NCBI GenBank assembly: GCA_026225945.1
Contig: JAMJFZ010000711.1
Span: 2,457,501-2,521,500 of the forward strand
From: Cricetomys ansorgei
Lineage: Eukaryota > Chordata > Mammalia > Rodentia > Nesomyidae
Length of the DNA: 64,000 nucleotides
Direction of reading: 5' to 3'
Below, one piece after another: positions 11,401-21,219 of this stretch (positions are counted from its first letter, which is position 1; every line of letters starts with the position of its first letter). A model generated the notes under the pieces. It saw only the letters and a program-made list of their open reading frames with translations. It was not told the origin of the DNA and searched no databases. Made by a program: the position numbers and the translations under genes.

Positions 11401-14400
11401 GGAAAATTATCTGTATCAAAGAGGAGGTGACTTAACCAGGGTCAAGGGAAACTGTGTGCTCTGTAACCAAATCCTGATGAAAAGTCTTTGGACTTAAATG
11501 GGAATTTGAACACGGTCTTTGTTCATTCAGATGATATATTGAATTCCATTGTAATGTTTTATTCAGTAAAGAAGGATAGGCAGAGTTACATAAAAGTAGT
11601 TAATTATTTAGACTGAAGTTTGCTATTTCTCACTGGAGAAGGGGGCTTTAGGCCTCTGCAATTTAATTAGAAGAGATCTGTAAATGTTACCAATTATGAG
11701 TTCTAAACAACTTGTTCTGACAACCAGTTTTAGAAATATTATCATTACATTTCAGAATGAAAATAATTCCAACTTTATAAAAAAAAATCCATTTAAATGT
11801 AACCTATGACATCAGGCTAAAAAGTCTGATCATTTGATAAAATCCAGCACTCCTTCCCACACAGGCACACACACACACACACATACATACACAAAAATAA
11901 ACTCAGAAAACTAGTGTATTCATTGACTTTGCATCGATACAGCAATACAATGAAATGTCTGAAATGGCTAACTTATAAAGACGTTCACTGAGCTCAGAGT
12001 TTTGGAGATGTTCCAAGTTCTAGATCAGGCGGCTGCACTGCTCTGGCTTTTGTGTGATGGGTAGTACACAACGGTGGGAATGCTTGTGCATGGAAGAGAT
12101 TGCATGCCCAAATATGAAACTAGGGAGGAGGAGAAGAGAGGAAAGACTCATGTTCTGAATCCTGAAAACACAACTTTAATGATATTTTTAGAAGAACATT
12201 TTTCTAATGAGTTTGCGTTTCACACCCTGGAGCCTTAGATAAGTTGCACTCAAGGCACCTTCCGTTGTCCCAGCAAAACGTGTAGGATTTTCTTTAATGA
12301 TGATAATCTCTAACACTTATAGCAAACTTGAACTCTTTCAAACTCTTTTGCTACCAAACTGGATGTTCTTTATCTCTTTTCTGCTCTATTTTTTGCTTGA
12401 AGTTCTCACTATAAGTCAAGCTAACATTAGTGAGTAATGACCATGCATACCCTGAATGTTACCCTACCTTGAAACTCCCTCTACTAAATAAATCACTGTT
12501 CTTTTTAAATTCATCTTATTCAAACCCCCAGCACATGGTCAGAACATAACTACCACCACACCACCACCACCACCACCACCACCACGACCCCAAAATTCAG
12601 CACAATGACTTCTAACTCAATTCCCGACATAGTCTTGGTTCTCTTCTGGAATCTTAGGAGCAGTCTCTATTTTCCACATTCCTATCCACGTTTTTGTTTT
12701 CTAACTCTCACCAGAATGATCCATTAAAGCTCTGAATACATCATTCTAGGAGCTTCTTGAGTCCACAGCTCAGAACTTTCCTATATGCTTCCTGTAAGCC
12801 ACTTCCATAAGTCTATGCACCCCTGGTGGGGTTTATTGCAACAATGGCCCCACTTCTCAGCATATTTTACACTCAAAAAAAGAATGTAGGAAGGGAAAGG
12901 CTATTTTGACTCGGGTATAGTCCATCACAATAGGGAAGGCACAATACTAGAATGTCTCATTCATGGTGGGAGCCTCTCCTGTGGATCAGGAGACAGAGAG
13001 CCCAGTCTGGGAACAGGGCCATGATGTAGCCCTCAAAAAAATGCCCTGGTTACCCATCTCTGTCAACCAGGTCACACAGTGTCCCCGAACAGTGCCACCA
13101 GCTAGATTTAAGTGTTCAAATATGTACACCTATGGGGGTAATTTCACATTTAAATCATAATTTGAAAGGTTAATAGATAAAAAGTGAGTTTTCTATATTG
13201 TTGCAATGAAAAAGGAGAATTTTAATATTTAACACAATACAACTTATATTAGAATTCTGAAAAAAGGAAATATGTACAGATCTCAAAATGTGCATAAAGT
13301 CTATGAGAAAATGTTTTCAAAACTGATGAAAGAAATCAAAGAATTATGTATTAAAATACTTTATACATAAGACAGTTAAGCATTGTCAAGATGTTAGGTT
13401 TTCTATAGATTCAGTACAGTCTCAGCTTCCCAGCAAGCCAAGTTTTACATATAGACAAATTCTTCTAAGACTTACATGGAGAAGCAAGACACAAAATAGC
13501 TAACAAAATGTTAAGAAAGAACAGGCAGGACCCGAGAGTACATGACTTTTAATCCCAGCACTCTGAAGGCAGGCAGAACTCTGTGAGTTAGAAGCTACCC
13601 TGCTATGCATAGCCAGTGCTAGGCCAGCTAGGGCTGCACAATGAGACCCAAGTATGAACCCTAACATGAACTATAGACTGGGCAAATGCAAAGTCAAAGT
13701 AGGATCATCATTTTTAAAAACTGTACCACGCTAGTGGGGGATGCTGAAAATTTGGGAAGCTGTGGATATGAGTGAGAAGCCTCTAAACCTTCCTTTAAAC
13801 TTTTAAAATATTTAACAAAAGTTCTTATTGTGGGACTAAATAGCTTAGCAGTTAAGAGCATTTGCTGCTCTAGAAGAGGACCCAGGTTCAGTTCCCAGAA
13901 CCCAACTCTGGCTTCTTACAAGTACCTGTAACTCCCAACTCCAGGGAATCTGACACCATCTTGTGGTGGCACCTGCATACATAGGTGTATACACAAATAC
14001 ACACATACACATCAATAAAAATAAAATCTGTTTTTAAAATTATTTTTATCATTTACCTTCTCCTTGGTAGCATTTAGTTCAAATATAAACTTACACCTAT
14101 TTGTATTTTGATTAAGGTCTTTCTTCCCCACTAATTGTAAATCGTGGGGCTTTTAGTCAACATCATTTCTCTAGAGCTCAGCACACAGTAGGACTTCAAA
14201 GTACTTAAAAGGAATATGTATAGAGAGAAGGTAGAAAATATTTTGAAAGTTATAAAACTTTTCTTTTATATTAAAAAAAAACTTGACAGGAACAATTAGT
14301 GCTTCTGGGGAAGTGAAGGAAATAGTTATTTGTTCCTATTTATTTGTCTCCTAAAATCATTCACCAATGGCTAAACAACCTCCTTAAATTATAATGGCTA

Positions 14401-14924
14401 ATAGTAGCTTGCTTCTCTAGAGCACCCTTCTTCTGAAGGGAAGAGCTCCTATTACTTATAGACAGATTCCAAAGTCCGTGGGAAGGGTGTGATTCTCCCA
14501 AGAAACTATGTTAAAAAACGGACTGCTACTACCCACCGTGAATTTTCTGTGAAAATTGTGTTAATAAGCATCGCTTTTCATTAACACACCCGCACGACTT
14601 CAAGGACAATACAAATAGATGTGTTCTTTTGTGAACTCTTCTATAGAGCCATAAGGGACTCCGGTGGAAGTAGTTTTCTCTAGGTAGCCACAGGGATTTG
14701 CATCCACCCTCGGTAAGGTGGGGGAGGTTGTTTTCAGTATCTAGTACTAATCAGGTAGGGCACAAAGCACCTGAACTGGCTCAAGTCTGAGCCACACTTG
14801 AAGCACAGTAGGTCAAGCCCCAAACCCGCACATCAAGTGGCTTACCCTCCTGGCTCAGCGAAGGCAGCGTGGGCAGCACCTGCCTGCACAGGTCCTGAAA
14901 GGCAGGGGCCATCCTGTCCAACAT
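5242..14924 (-). CDS. Ccdc81: Ccdc81, 5' part (coding exons 1-4, gene continues off the left edge)
   Basis: CCDC81 is a centrosome/centriolar-satellite protein whose N-terminal half carries two HU-like domains (known of the family). Four exons are visible on the minus strand: 14,846-14,924, 9,552-9,614, 8,835-8,994 and 5,242-5,498. All have AG/GT borders, and splice phases join correctly (1, then 0 if one extra base in exon 2 is discounted, 1, 0). Together they give 186 codons matching the mammalian CCDC81 N-terminus, from 'MLDRMAPAFQ' to 'TKALAN'. The remaining exons, which encode the coiled-coil C-terminus, are not found between 1 and 5,241 and should lie to the left. One base too many near 9,573 breaks the frame between exons 1 and 3; read literally, translation would stop in exon 3. 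Identity is based on remembered family sequence and on synteny with Hikeshi. Confidence 0.9.
6379..6420. repeat. Short tandem repeat, 'taatgtatatttct' type
   Basis: Three adjacent copies of 'taatgtatatt', separated by 'tct', nothing and 'tct', in Ccdc81 intron 3. The rest of 5,560-7,030 holds no recognised element apart from an unexplained minus-strand open frame at 6,418-6,720. Confidence 0.7.
7030..7430 (+). repeat. L2 LINE 3' region, ancient
   Basis: Diverged but ordered L2 landmarks: 'aatccaaagtgctcttcc', 'gtacttcccagcacccataggatgaatcc', then a 'ggccacacagagg' segment. It is an old mammalian relic in Ccdc81 intron 3. Confidence 0.5.
7815..7957 (-). repeat. B1 SINE, old copy
   Basis: 'tttttgagacaaggtctcac' leads into 'gcctggaactcactgcatagctcagactgg' and 'gctgggattacagg', a diverged minus-strand B1. 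From 7,957 to 8,620 nothing is recognised except a short GGAA-rich patch at about 8,280-8,308. Confidence 0.75.
8623..8800 (+). repeat. tRNA-derived SINE with (CA)n
   Basis: 'ggggctggcaagatgtccc...gggtaagg' head, then 'gtcctctgacctctacatg' and a short CA run. It lies 35 bases from the exon 3 donor on the intronic side. Confidence 0.75.
8835..8994 (-). CDS. Ccdc81: Ccdc81 coding exon 3 (end of HU-like domain 1)
   Basis: 160 bases, acceptor 'tttcag' after a T-rich tract, donor 'gtaaat', phase 0 in and 1 out. It encodes 53 codons from 'GVQISGLGTF' to 'KVYSP', including the conserved 'TFTRQKLEVG' and 'ILVQRPVFIM' blocks. A run of seven C on the plus strand (8,932-8,938) gives two Gly codons where my recollection of the human protein has one; the frame is kept. 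The reading frame used here is the one that agrees with exon 4. Confidence 0.92.
9136..9272 (+). repeat. B1 SINE
   Basis: 'cagggcggtggtggtggcacttacctttcatcccaacactcaggaggcagaggcaggcagatctc', then 'ggccagcctggtttac' and 'aaccttgtc'. Its A-tail runs straight into the purine tract that follows. Confidence 0.9.
9273..9530. repeat. Long (GGA)n/(GAA)n purine tract in Ccdc81 intron 2
   Basis: About 260 nearly uninterrupted purines on the plus strand: an interrupted GGA/GAGGA block, a (GGAGAA)n block near 9,380-9,432, then pure (GAA)n to about 9,517. It grew from the tail of the neighbouring B1. On the transcribed strand it is a polypyrimidine tract that starts about 20 bases after the exon 2 donor. 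Open frames across it are only low-complexity artefacts. Confidence 0.95.
9552..9614 (-). CDS. Ccdc81: Ccdc81 coding exon 2, with one-base insertion
   Basis: 63 bases, acceptor 'gaatttcag', donor 'gtagac'. The start reads '(E)EVSTIWGNVSEFV' in phase with exon 1. The end reads 'RQLTMHK' in phase with exon 3. The two halves are one base out of register, because the conserved protein needs a 62-base exon. The surplus base sits at about 9,573-9,577 (plus strand 'gttccc'). The literal frame would run into exon 3 and stop there. Splice sites and codons on both sides look intact, so a sequencing or assembly indel is as likely as a real mutation. Confidence 0.85.
9850..9997 (+). repeat. Two ID SINEs in tandem
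   Basis: Two tRNA-Ala-like ID heads follow one another: 'gtggctcagtgagcagtgctc...ggccctagtttctg' at about 9,850-9,926 and 'aactcaggggtagaatgcttaccatgc...ggtcctgggttcaatcc' at about 9,929-9,997. They carry A/B-box remnants but are SINEs, not tRNA genes. 10,000-11,065 holds no recognised element. Confidence 0.8.
11068..11219 (+). repeat. B1 SINE
   Basis: 'gctgtacgcctttaatcccagcac...gaggcagaggcaggaggatctctgtgagttccaggtcagcctgg', ending 'gctgtctcaaaataaataag'. Confidence 0.92.
11255..11450 (-). repeat. MIR-like relic
   Basis: 'ctatcccaatttacagaaagaagtttcagg' and 'gaggtgacttaaccagggtcaagg' resemble two spaced parts of a reverse MIR. The match is weak. Confidence 0.3.
11863..11893. repeat. (CA)n microsatellite
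   Basis: Short CA run followed by 'catacatacac'. Flanking DNA from 11,450 to 12,550 has no recognised gene or repeat. Confidence 0.8.
12551..12586. repeat. (CCA)n microsatellite
   Basis: About ten CCA/CAC units. The following 12,590-13,500 is unassigned intronic sequence with no supported coding potential. Confidence 0.85.
13515..13655 (+). repeat. B1 SINE, diverged
   Basis: 'cttttaatcccagcactctgaaggcaggcagaactctgtgag...gctagggctgcacaatgagaccc'. Confidence 0.7.
13832..14040 (+). repeat. B3-type SINE
   Basis: 'gggactaaatagcttagcagttaagagcatttgctgctc' head, 'gtaactcccaactccaggga' body and a CA-rich, A-rich tail. Confidence 0.8.
14130..14215 (+). repeat. L2 3' end relic
   Basis: 'ccccactaattgtaaat...gctcagcacacagtagg' follows the order of the L2 3' end. 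Diverged. Confidence 0.45.
14846..14924 (-). CDS. Ccdc81: Ccdc81 coding exon 1 (start codon)
   Basis: The ATG at 14,924-14,922 opens 'MLDRMAPAFQ...LPTLPSLSQE', which matches the CCDC81 N-terminus in length and register. It gives 26 codons plus one base, then the donor 'gtaagcc'. The second ATG (codon 5) is a possible downstream start, but the first aligns with the family. The upstream minus-strand sequence is an unremarkable 5' leader. Confidence 0.88.
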
Positions 14925-15249
14925 CTTCAGTCCCCGGTTGACTCCGTGGTGGGTTCTCGATGAAGAGTCTTCTTTTTTGTTATATGGCGTTTGCACTAAA
15001 GTAGTTGTCCCACCCTCCAGCCCTCTTTGCCCAGAATTTGGGATGGGCTTTCAGAAAAAACAAAAATTGCCTTAAAAGTCTTGAAATGTTTTGATATTAT
15101 ATTTCCCTAAATAAACGTTCTTTTGTCACCGACCTTCCCAGGTGATCTGGCTCGCTGATAACCTGTTCCCCCAACACTAAGCCAGAAGTACAAATAAGAA
15201 CAAATCCACGCCCACCCAACAAGGAGGGCCTCAGCAGATGCAGGGCTAG

Positions 15250-15345
15250 AAGGTCGCTGAACCAAGAAAGGGCTTCAGAAAGGGCGCGTGAAAGCGTTGC
15301 TATGACGCGACAAAGACTCGCTCGGTTGCTAGGGCCTCAAGGCTC
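15250..15345 (-). promoter_or_regulatory. Probable Ccdc81 promoter, with RFX-like half sites
   Basis: A locally CpG-richer patch about 330-420 bases upstream of the Ccdc81 ATG, in otherwise AT-rich DNA. It holds two 'gttgct' motifs (15,296-15,311 'gttgctatgacgcgac' and 15,325-15,332 'gttgctag'). Their complements end in 'AGCAAC', the half site of the RFX X-box found in many ciliary and centrosomal genes. Promoter function is inferred from position only. Confidence 0.4.
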
Positions 15346-15448
15346 GGCCCACTGAAAGAACCCTGTCTCTAGACTGCCCAGAAGCTCAGACAGCCACTTT
15401 AGAGAGTAATTTTTTTTTCTTTTTTTCAAAACAACAACAACCAAATAC

Positions 15449-15453
<5 letters not shown>

Positions 15454-15500
<47 letters not shown>
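15454..15500. repeat. (TG)n microsatellite
   Basis: About 23 uninterrupted TG units upstream of Ccdc81. 15,500-16,500 is unassigned intergenic DNA. Confidence 0.95.
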
Positions 15501-15503
<3 letters not shown>

Positions 15504-16500
15504 CATTTGCCAACAGGGATGCAGCTTAGTTAGGGATCTGACTGAGGATTTAAGTTTAAGCTGAAATTTCTTGACTTTGTTTTGTTTTGTTTCCAGGCTC
15601 TTGTCTTAGGAAATGGAGGGCTGAAAAACTGAAGACAAAGTGCATATTTTTACTCCCCCCTCTCTTTTTCCCTCCCCTATAGAGGTGGGAATGGAATCTG
15701 CTCCCGCAGACTGGCTGGTTGTTCTCCTTCCTGCTAAACATGCACGTTAACCCCCATCCAGGTCAAGAAACAAGGCTGTCAGATGGATTCTTCCTTCCCC
15801 GGAAGCCATTATCCCATCTCAAACTATACATTACTTTTGACGGTGTTGGGACTTTTGAAGATACATAATACATATTATTTTGTCTGAATCTATCATATTT
15901 TTTGTGACAGTCATTTATGATTTCACTATTTGTTCGTTTTGACTTGCATATTTCTGTGTGAATAAAGAACAAGTTACTTACCTACTTCCCTGTGGAGGAG
16001 CATTTCCATTTCCATTTGTGGACATTAGGAATAATGCTAATGCAGCCATTCTCTCAAAAAACTTTTTTTCTTTTGCTCATATACACTCATTTCTGGTGCA
16101 TATATAACTCGGAGTACACTGGTGGGTTACGGGAAAGGCAAGTGATCGGTTTCGATGATGCCAAGCACATTCCCAAAAGGTGGTTGCTATGGAGAGGTGG
16201 GAAGAGCTGCTGGCATGTAATGTGGACAGATGCCAAGGATGATACACCCCCTGAAAGGAACAGGAGTTGTTCCCCATTCACTGCTTTTAAACATCTCAAC
16301 CAAAAGAGGCTGCTTTGAAGCCTACCCCCCAACCCCCCCCCAAAAAAGCTATACTCCACACACTTAAATCAGGCTGCTTTTGTATACATTGCATTCATAA
16401 TGATTATTCTACAGATATAAGTTTGTAATGGCGTCATTATGTCACCCAATAGTTCTACTTGGATATACACACATTGAAATATAAACTGTTTGGAATGGTG

Positions 16501-16886
16501 AGTTTTGTCAGTTTGACACAACGTGGACTCACTTGGAAAAGGTCTTAATGCAGGGATTCATAGATCAAGTTTGCATATGGGGATTGTCTTGACTATGTTA
16601 GTTGATATGGGAACACCTAGCCCGTTATGGGTGGCGCCATCCCATAGGCAGAGAATCCTAGAATGTGTGTACATGGAGAGAGGGCTAAGCACAAGGTAAA
16701 GATGTATGCATTCATTTCTCCCTGCTCTAAACCATGGATGTGACTAGCTGTTTGAAGCACCTGCTATTCTGATTTTCCTGATATGTTGGAATTATAACCT
16801 AGAACTATGAGCTGAATAAATCCTTTTCCCCTCTAAGTTGCTTTTTTATCAGGGTATTTTATCACAGCAACAGAATAAAACTAGAA
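16501..16886 (+). repeat. Rodent 'gtcaacttgac...cacagcaacagaa' repeat
   Basis: A full-length-looking copy: 'agttttgtcagtttgacac' start, 'gggaacacctagcccgttatgggtggcgcc' middle, 'gagctgaataaatcc...tcacagcaacagaataaaac' end. Confidence 0.65.
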
Positions 16887-16924
16887 TAACATCTTACTGT
16901 ATATTACTTTCAATATCTCTACCA

Positions 16925-17460
16925 TGTTAAAGATATTACATCCATTTTCTAAAAGTATGGGTAAGTCAGCTATACCACTCCTGGGCATGTACCCAAGGGA
17001 CTCTTTATCCAGCCATAGAGCACTGCTGCACTATTCACAACATCAGGAAAATGGGACCAGCCTAGTTTTCCATCAACAGAAGAAAGGATAATGAAAATGC
17101 ATGTATGCACAATGGAATTTTGCTATCAAGAAAAATGAAATATCCAGGGAAATGGAAGGAACTAGAAAGAATTATATCAAGTGAGGTGACTTGATATATT
17201 GTCTCCCATATGGAGATCCTAACTTCAGTGTTTGTATGTATGTAAATAAAGGTGGAGAGAGTGGAAATAAGCTATGAAACTAGATAGGGGACCAGGAAGT
17301 GGGAGAAGAAGAGTTTAAGAGGGACAGGGAGGACATATATGACATGAAAGTGGAAAATAGGCTACTGGGTATGGACAGGCACAGGGCGGGAGGGGAGAAG
17401 AGAAGACAAGGAAAGAAACCAAAAATATGTTTGTAAAATGCCGGAATAAACCCTAATTAT
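16925..17460 (+). repeat. L1 LINE 3' end fragment
   Basis: 'ccactcctgggcatgtacccaagggac', 'gcactattcacaacatcaggaa', 'caatggaattttgctatcaagaa' and 'atggaaggaactagaaa' follow the order of the ORF2 C-terminus and 3' UTR of L1. It is heavily truncated and frame-broken, so no protein is called. Confidence 0.75.
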
Positions 17461-17694
17461 TTGTAAGCTACTAGTGTGGGTAGACAACCTGTATTATCTA
17501 TGGATCTCCTTTCAAGATAATAACGAGATATTATGAAATATTTTTATACAAAAGAAGCTGAGAACTAAGTTTTGAGCTTAAACTAGCTTTTTTCAGGAAA
17601 ATAATTTTTCCTTCCACTCTCTAGTTTAAAGCCTGACTTTTGTCCTTTAATCTGTTCATAGTGTTTGGTCGTGAAGAACTTGGATACCTCTGAG

Positions 17695-17830
17695 GAGCTG
17701 GGGTGACAAACTCCTATAATCCCTGTACATGAGAAGTAGAGATAGAGATTCAGAAGTTCAAGGCCAGCCTCAGCTACACAGCAAGTTCAAGGTCAGCTTG
17801 GGGTACATTACATCCTATCTCAAAAGCAAC
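17695..17830 (+). repeat. B1-related SINE, old
   Basis: 'aactcctataatccctgtacatgag...aagttcaaggccagcctcagctacacagcaagttcaagg' resembles a diverged B1/proto-B1 monomer. Confidence 0.6.
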
Positions 17831-17867
17831 AACAACAAAAAAATCCTTTAAAGAAATATAATATTGC

Positions 17868-18035
17868 CAGGCGGTGGTGGCGCATGCCTTTAATCCCAGC
17901 ACTTAGAGGCAGAGGAAGGCAGATCTCGGTAAGTTTGAGGCCAGCCTGGACTACAGACTGAACTTCAGGACAGCCAGAGTTACAACAGAGAAACCCTGTC
18001 AAAAAAAAAAAAAAAAGAGGAAGGAAGGAAGGAAG
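17868..18035 (+). repeat. B1 SINE with A/GGAA tail
   Basis: 'gccaggcggtggtggcgcatgcctttaatcccagcac', 'gaggccagcctggactacag', 'aaaccctgtc', then a poly-A and GGAA tail. Well preserved. Confidence 0.93.
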
Positions 18036-18254
18036 AGAAAAAAGAAATATAATATTAGGGTAATTTTTAGCCATACTTTATTTTATGTATAGCAATATGA
18101 TTTACATAATAATACTCTGTAGAATGATTTGATATACTTAAAGAAAAAAAGAAAAATTTGTCCAATAGGAAATGGCCAGCGCTGCAAACATACAGGTAGC
18201 ATTATACAGACTGAGCAGGTTATATTTACATGTTTAGGACTATGCTTGCGTGCA

Positions 18255-18282
18255 CACACACACACAGACAAACACACACACG
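18255..18282. repeat. (CA)n microsatellite
   Basis: Short interrupted CA run. Confidence 0.75.
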
Positions 18283-18586
18283 TAACAGCAATTAATGAAA
18301 AAAGAGGCCATGAATTTGAAAGGGAGCAAGGAGGAAATGGAAGGGAGAAACGATGCCGATATATTAGGATCTCAAAAAACAAAAGACATAATTTTTAAAT
18401 AACTATATAAAAATTAAAAATTTAGATTAAAAATGTATTTAATGACAATTCATGTCTAATACCTGTTACACTAATGGTCAATGGAAATAAGAATATCCAA
18501 CTTTAACAAGCAATCCTGTTGGATTCTTTTGGAACGCAAAAATGGTTCTTGTGACTTCAGCACAGAGACATTCTTCACACCTTTTC

Positions 18587-18616
18587 ACACACACACACAT
18601 GCACACACACACACAA
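18587..18616. repeat. (CA)n microsatellite
   Basis: Interrupted CA run. From 18,640 to 20,290 I see no gene; an L1-like 'ttccaaattcatggcttc' motif near 18,720 hints at a decayed LINE. Confidence 0.75.
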
Positions 18617-20290
18617 CTTCACACCTGAATGCTTGCCTTCTTTTCACTATTTTTTTCTTTTTGAAATTATATTTAATTACATCATCAAAAAAAATTCCCA
18701 TCCACTCCTGCCTGCTCTCTTCCAAATTCATGGCTTCTTCTTTTTTTTCCCTTCATCGATTTTCCATTCTAAGGTCACAACATTCAACTCCTGTAAGACA
18801 TGGCGCGTTCTCAAGCCTTTTACCCCTTGGGATTCTTTCTTAAATTGGAGTTCTCTTTCCAAGTCTCTGATGTTATTAGGAACCTTCCTCTGCCCGCCTA
18901 TACCGCTGGGTTAATCCTCCTCTGGACTTGAATTTCTTCAATGTTTCTTGAGTGGCTAGTTCAGCAAGCTTTTTAAGTGCTTGTGTTTGGGCAGTTAGCC
19001 AGGATCCCTGCATGCTATCCATCTGCAAAGCACCATCTAGTGGTGAGACAGGGTAACTAGTTCTAGATTGCTTAATTTGTACTCCAGCTTTCGGACAGCT
19101 TGTGAGATCCTGTTAAGGGGAATAAAAGTTACCATGGTCTGCATAACATGCATGTTATCTGAGAAATAAAATAAAATAATGTTTGAGAGAATATTTCCCC
19201 ACTCTTTTGCCCACTCCTGTTTTCTCTCACTTCCCTCCCTGTTTGTCGCATCCTAAATCTATCCTTTTTCTCCTATATTTTAGTTGTTTGTTGATAAGAA
19301 TATGCCGGTTTGCATTTGCAATATTCTGGCTCCTTAAGAGCATCCAGATTGCCTTCTGGAATGCACACAACCGCTGTTGTGCATGATCTCGATTGGACAG
19401 TCTTTCCCAGCGACAGCAGGAAGATCTGGAAAGCAGCCATGCAGAAATGGCACGCTCTCCTCTCTAGGCTGATTTAAGAAAATTGCCAGGGTTCATAATG
19501 CCCACCTTTCACAGCTCTCTCCGTTCCTGCCTGCCTCCTTCCATCACTCTGGCCTCCCCCATATAACTCCCGACAACTAATTCAAGTCAACATTTGTGAC
19601 CTTGTTGTTTACAAATTTATAAAAACAATAAAGTGTCAGACTCGTGTGGTGGCATCAAATGAGGCAGGCTGTCTACTGTCCCACATCATGACCAGATTTA
19701 AGGGATCTATTTAAATCCGAGCTTAAGTAAAGCAGGTGGCAACAGTGGGACCTCATGCTGTTAGCATGGTGATCCTTCGAAAATCAGAGAAAGAACAAAT
19801 GCTAATGGGAAGATTAGACTTGCCCAATGTAGATTAGATTGTGTGGTTCTGGGATAGAAATTAATCTGCCTAATGGCTCATCAAATCAAATAGGAAAAAA
19901 ACAGCTGCATCTGGGAAGGGCCCCTCAGCTTGCCCCTACCTCCCCCAACCCTCACTCCCCACAAAGATCCTCCATCCCCAGAGGAGCAAATTGAGGGGTT
20001 TGAGGGAGGGGTGCATGCAAACAACCGATGGTGTATCAGGCAAAAGAGTTTATGAGATACATGGGGCTGAAACTTCATTCTGGTGCCAAGGAGTGGCCCC
20101 TATGAGGGAAACAGAAGCAAGATTTGTTCTTGAGATGTCTGAGCATGTCTTACCTGGCTCTCATACAGTTAAAGCAGAATGCTGCTCTCCATCTAGAATT
20201 CCTCCGCATGACTCAGTTCAGCTGACCGATTAGTAAAGGGCAGCTCTGGGTTCTATTAAGAGCTAGCTAATACTTAGAGAAAACTACTTG

Positions 20291-20390
20291 AAGCAGGGAG
20301 ATGGCTCAGTGAGTAAAGATCGCTTCTGCAAGAACGAGAATTTAGATCCCCACTACTCAAACAAGAACCCAGGGATAGCCCAGGGCAAGA
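20291..20390 (+). repeat. tRNA-derived SINE fragment
   Basis: 'gaagcagggagatggctcagtgagtaaag' is the head of a B2/B4-type SINE; the rest is diverged. Confidence 0.6.
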
Positions 20391-20711
20391 CAGGAAAATC
20401 GCTGGGGCTTACTAGGAGGGTGGCCTCCATGTTCAGTGAGAGCTCTCTCTTGCTAGTCTGCAGGGAATAAGAAAGAGAATGAGATCAGGACTTCCCAACA
20501 CTACTGAGGAAATTGGGATTCCCTTTTGGGGGGTTCTTGATCTTGTTAATAAAATAACTTAGAAGCAGACTCCAAAAGAAGGAAATTAACTTTATTAGTT
20601 TAAGAGAAAAATGGGGCAGATAGGCTGTTAATCTCAGCAGTTTCCCGGAGTTGAGAAGAGAAAGCTATGCCAGTTGAATGATGGCCCTAAAAAGTTGGCA
20701 TCTCTGGCCCT

Positions 20712-20852
20712 GGCTGGGAAGTAGTGGCTTGCAACTTTAGTCCCAGCAGTCAGGAAGGAAGAGGCAGGTGGATTTACATGAGTTCCAGGACAGCCTGGTC
20801 TACAGAGTGAGTTCTAGGACAGCCAGGGCTACACAAAGAAAGCCTGTTCTGG
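20712..20852 (+). repeat. B1 SINE
   Basis: 'gaagtagtggcttgcaactttagtcccagcagtcagg...gttccaggacagcctggtctacagagtgagttctaggacagccagggctacac'. Confidence 0.9.
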
Positions 20853-20879
20853 GGGGTTGGGGGGGCGGTGATAGGAAGT

Positions 20880-21125
20880 TCAAAGAAAAAGCAATTATTT
20901 GAGCTCATGGCAGCAGAAGCTTGAAGCAGCTGCTCACATTATGTTGGCAGAGAAGAGAGCAATGAATTCACAGTGCTGCTCACCCACTTCCACGGCTGGG
21001 AAAGGGCACTACTGACAACAGGAAGGTCTTCCCACCTCAGTGAAGGCAACTGAAACAATCCCCACAGGCATAAGAATGGTGGTGTCCCAGCTGATTCTAG
21101 AATCTGTCAAGTTGACAGCTATCAC
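20880..21125 (-). repeat. Rodent 'gtcaacttgac' family repeat, partial
   Basis: 'gcagctgctcacattatgttgg', 'gaatgaat'-like spacer and 'gattctagaatctgtcaagttgacag' match the reverse orientation of the family at 16.5 kb. Confidence 0.5.
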
Positions 21126-21134
21126 ATCCTAATG

Positions 21135-21219
21135 CTCACTTGGATGCTGGGAGTCAAACTCAGGTCACCACGCTTGCGCGGCAAGCCCTTTAATAGACAG
21201 AACCATCTCCCTAGCCCCC
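21135..21219 (-). repeat. B2/B3-type SINE remnant
   Basis: 'gatgctgggagtcaaactcaggtcacc...gcaagccctttaatagacagaaccatctccctagcccc' is the reverse of a tRNA-derived SINE head. 21,220-23,720 is otherwise unassigned intergenic DNA. Confidence 0.7.
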
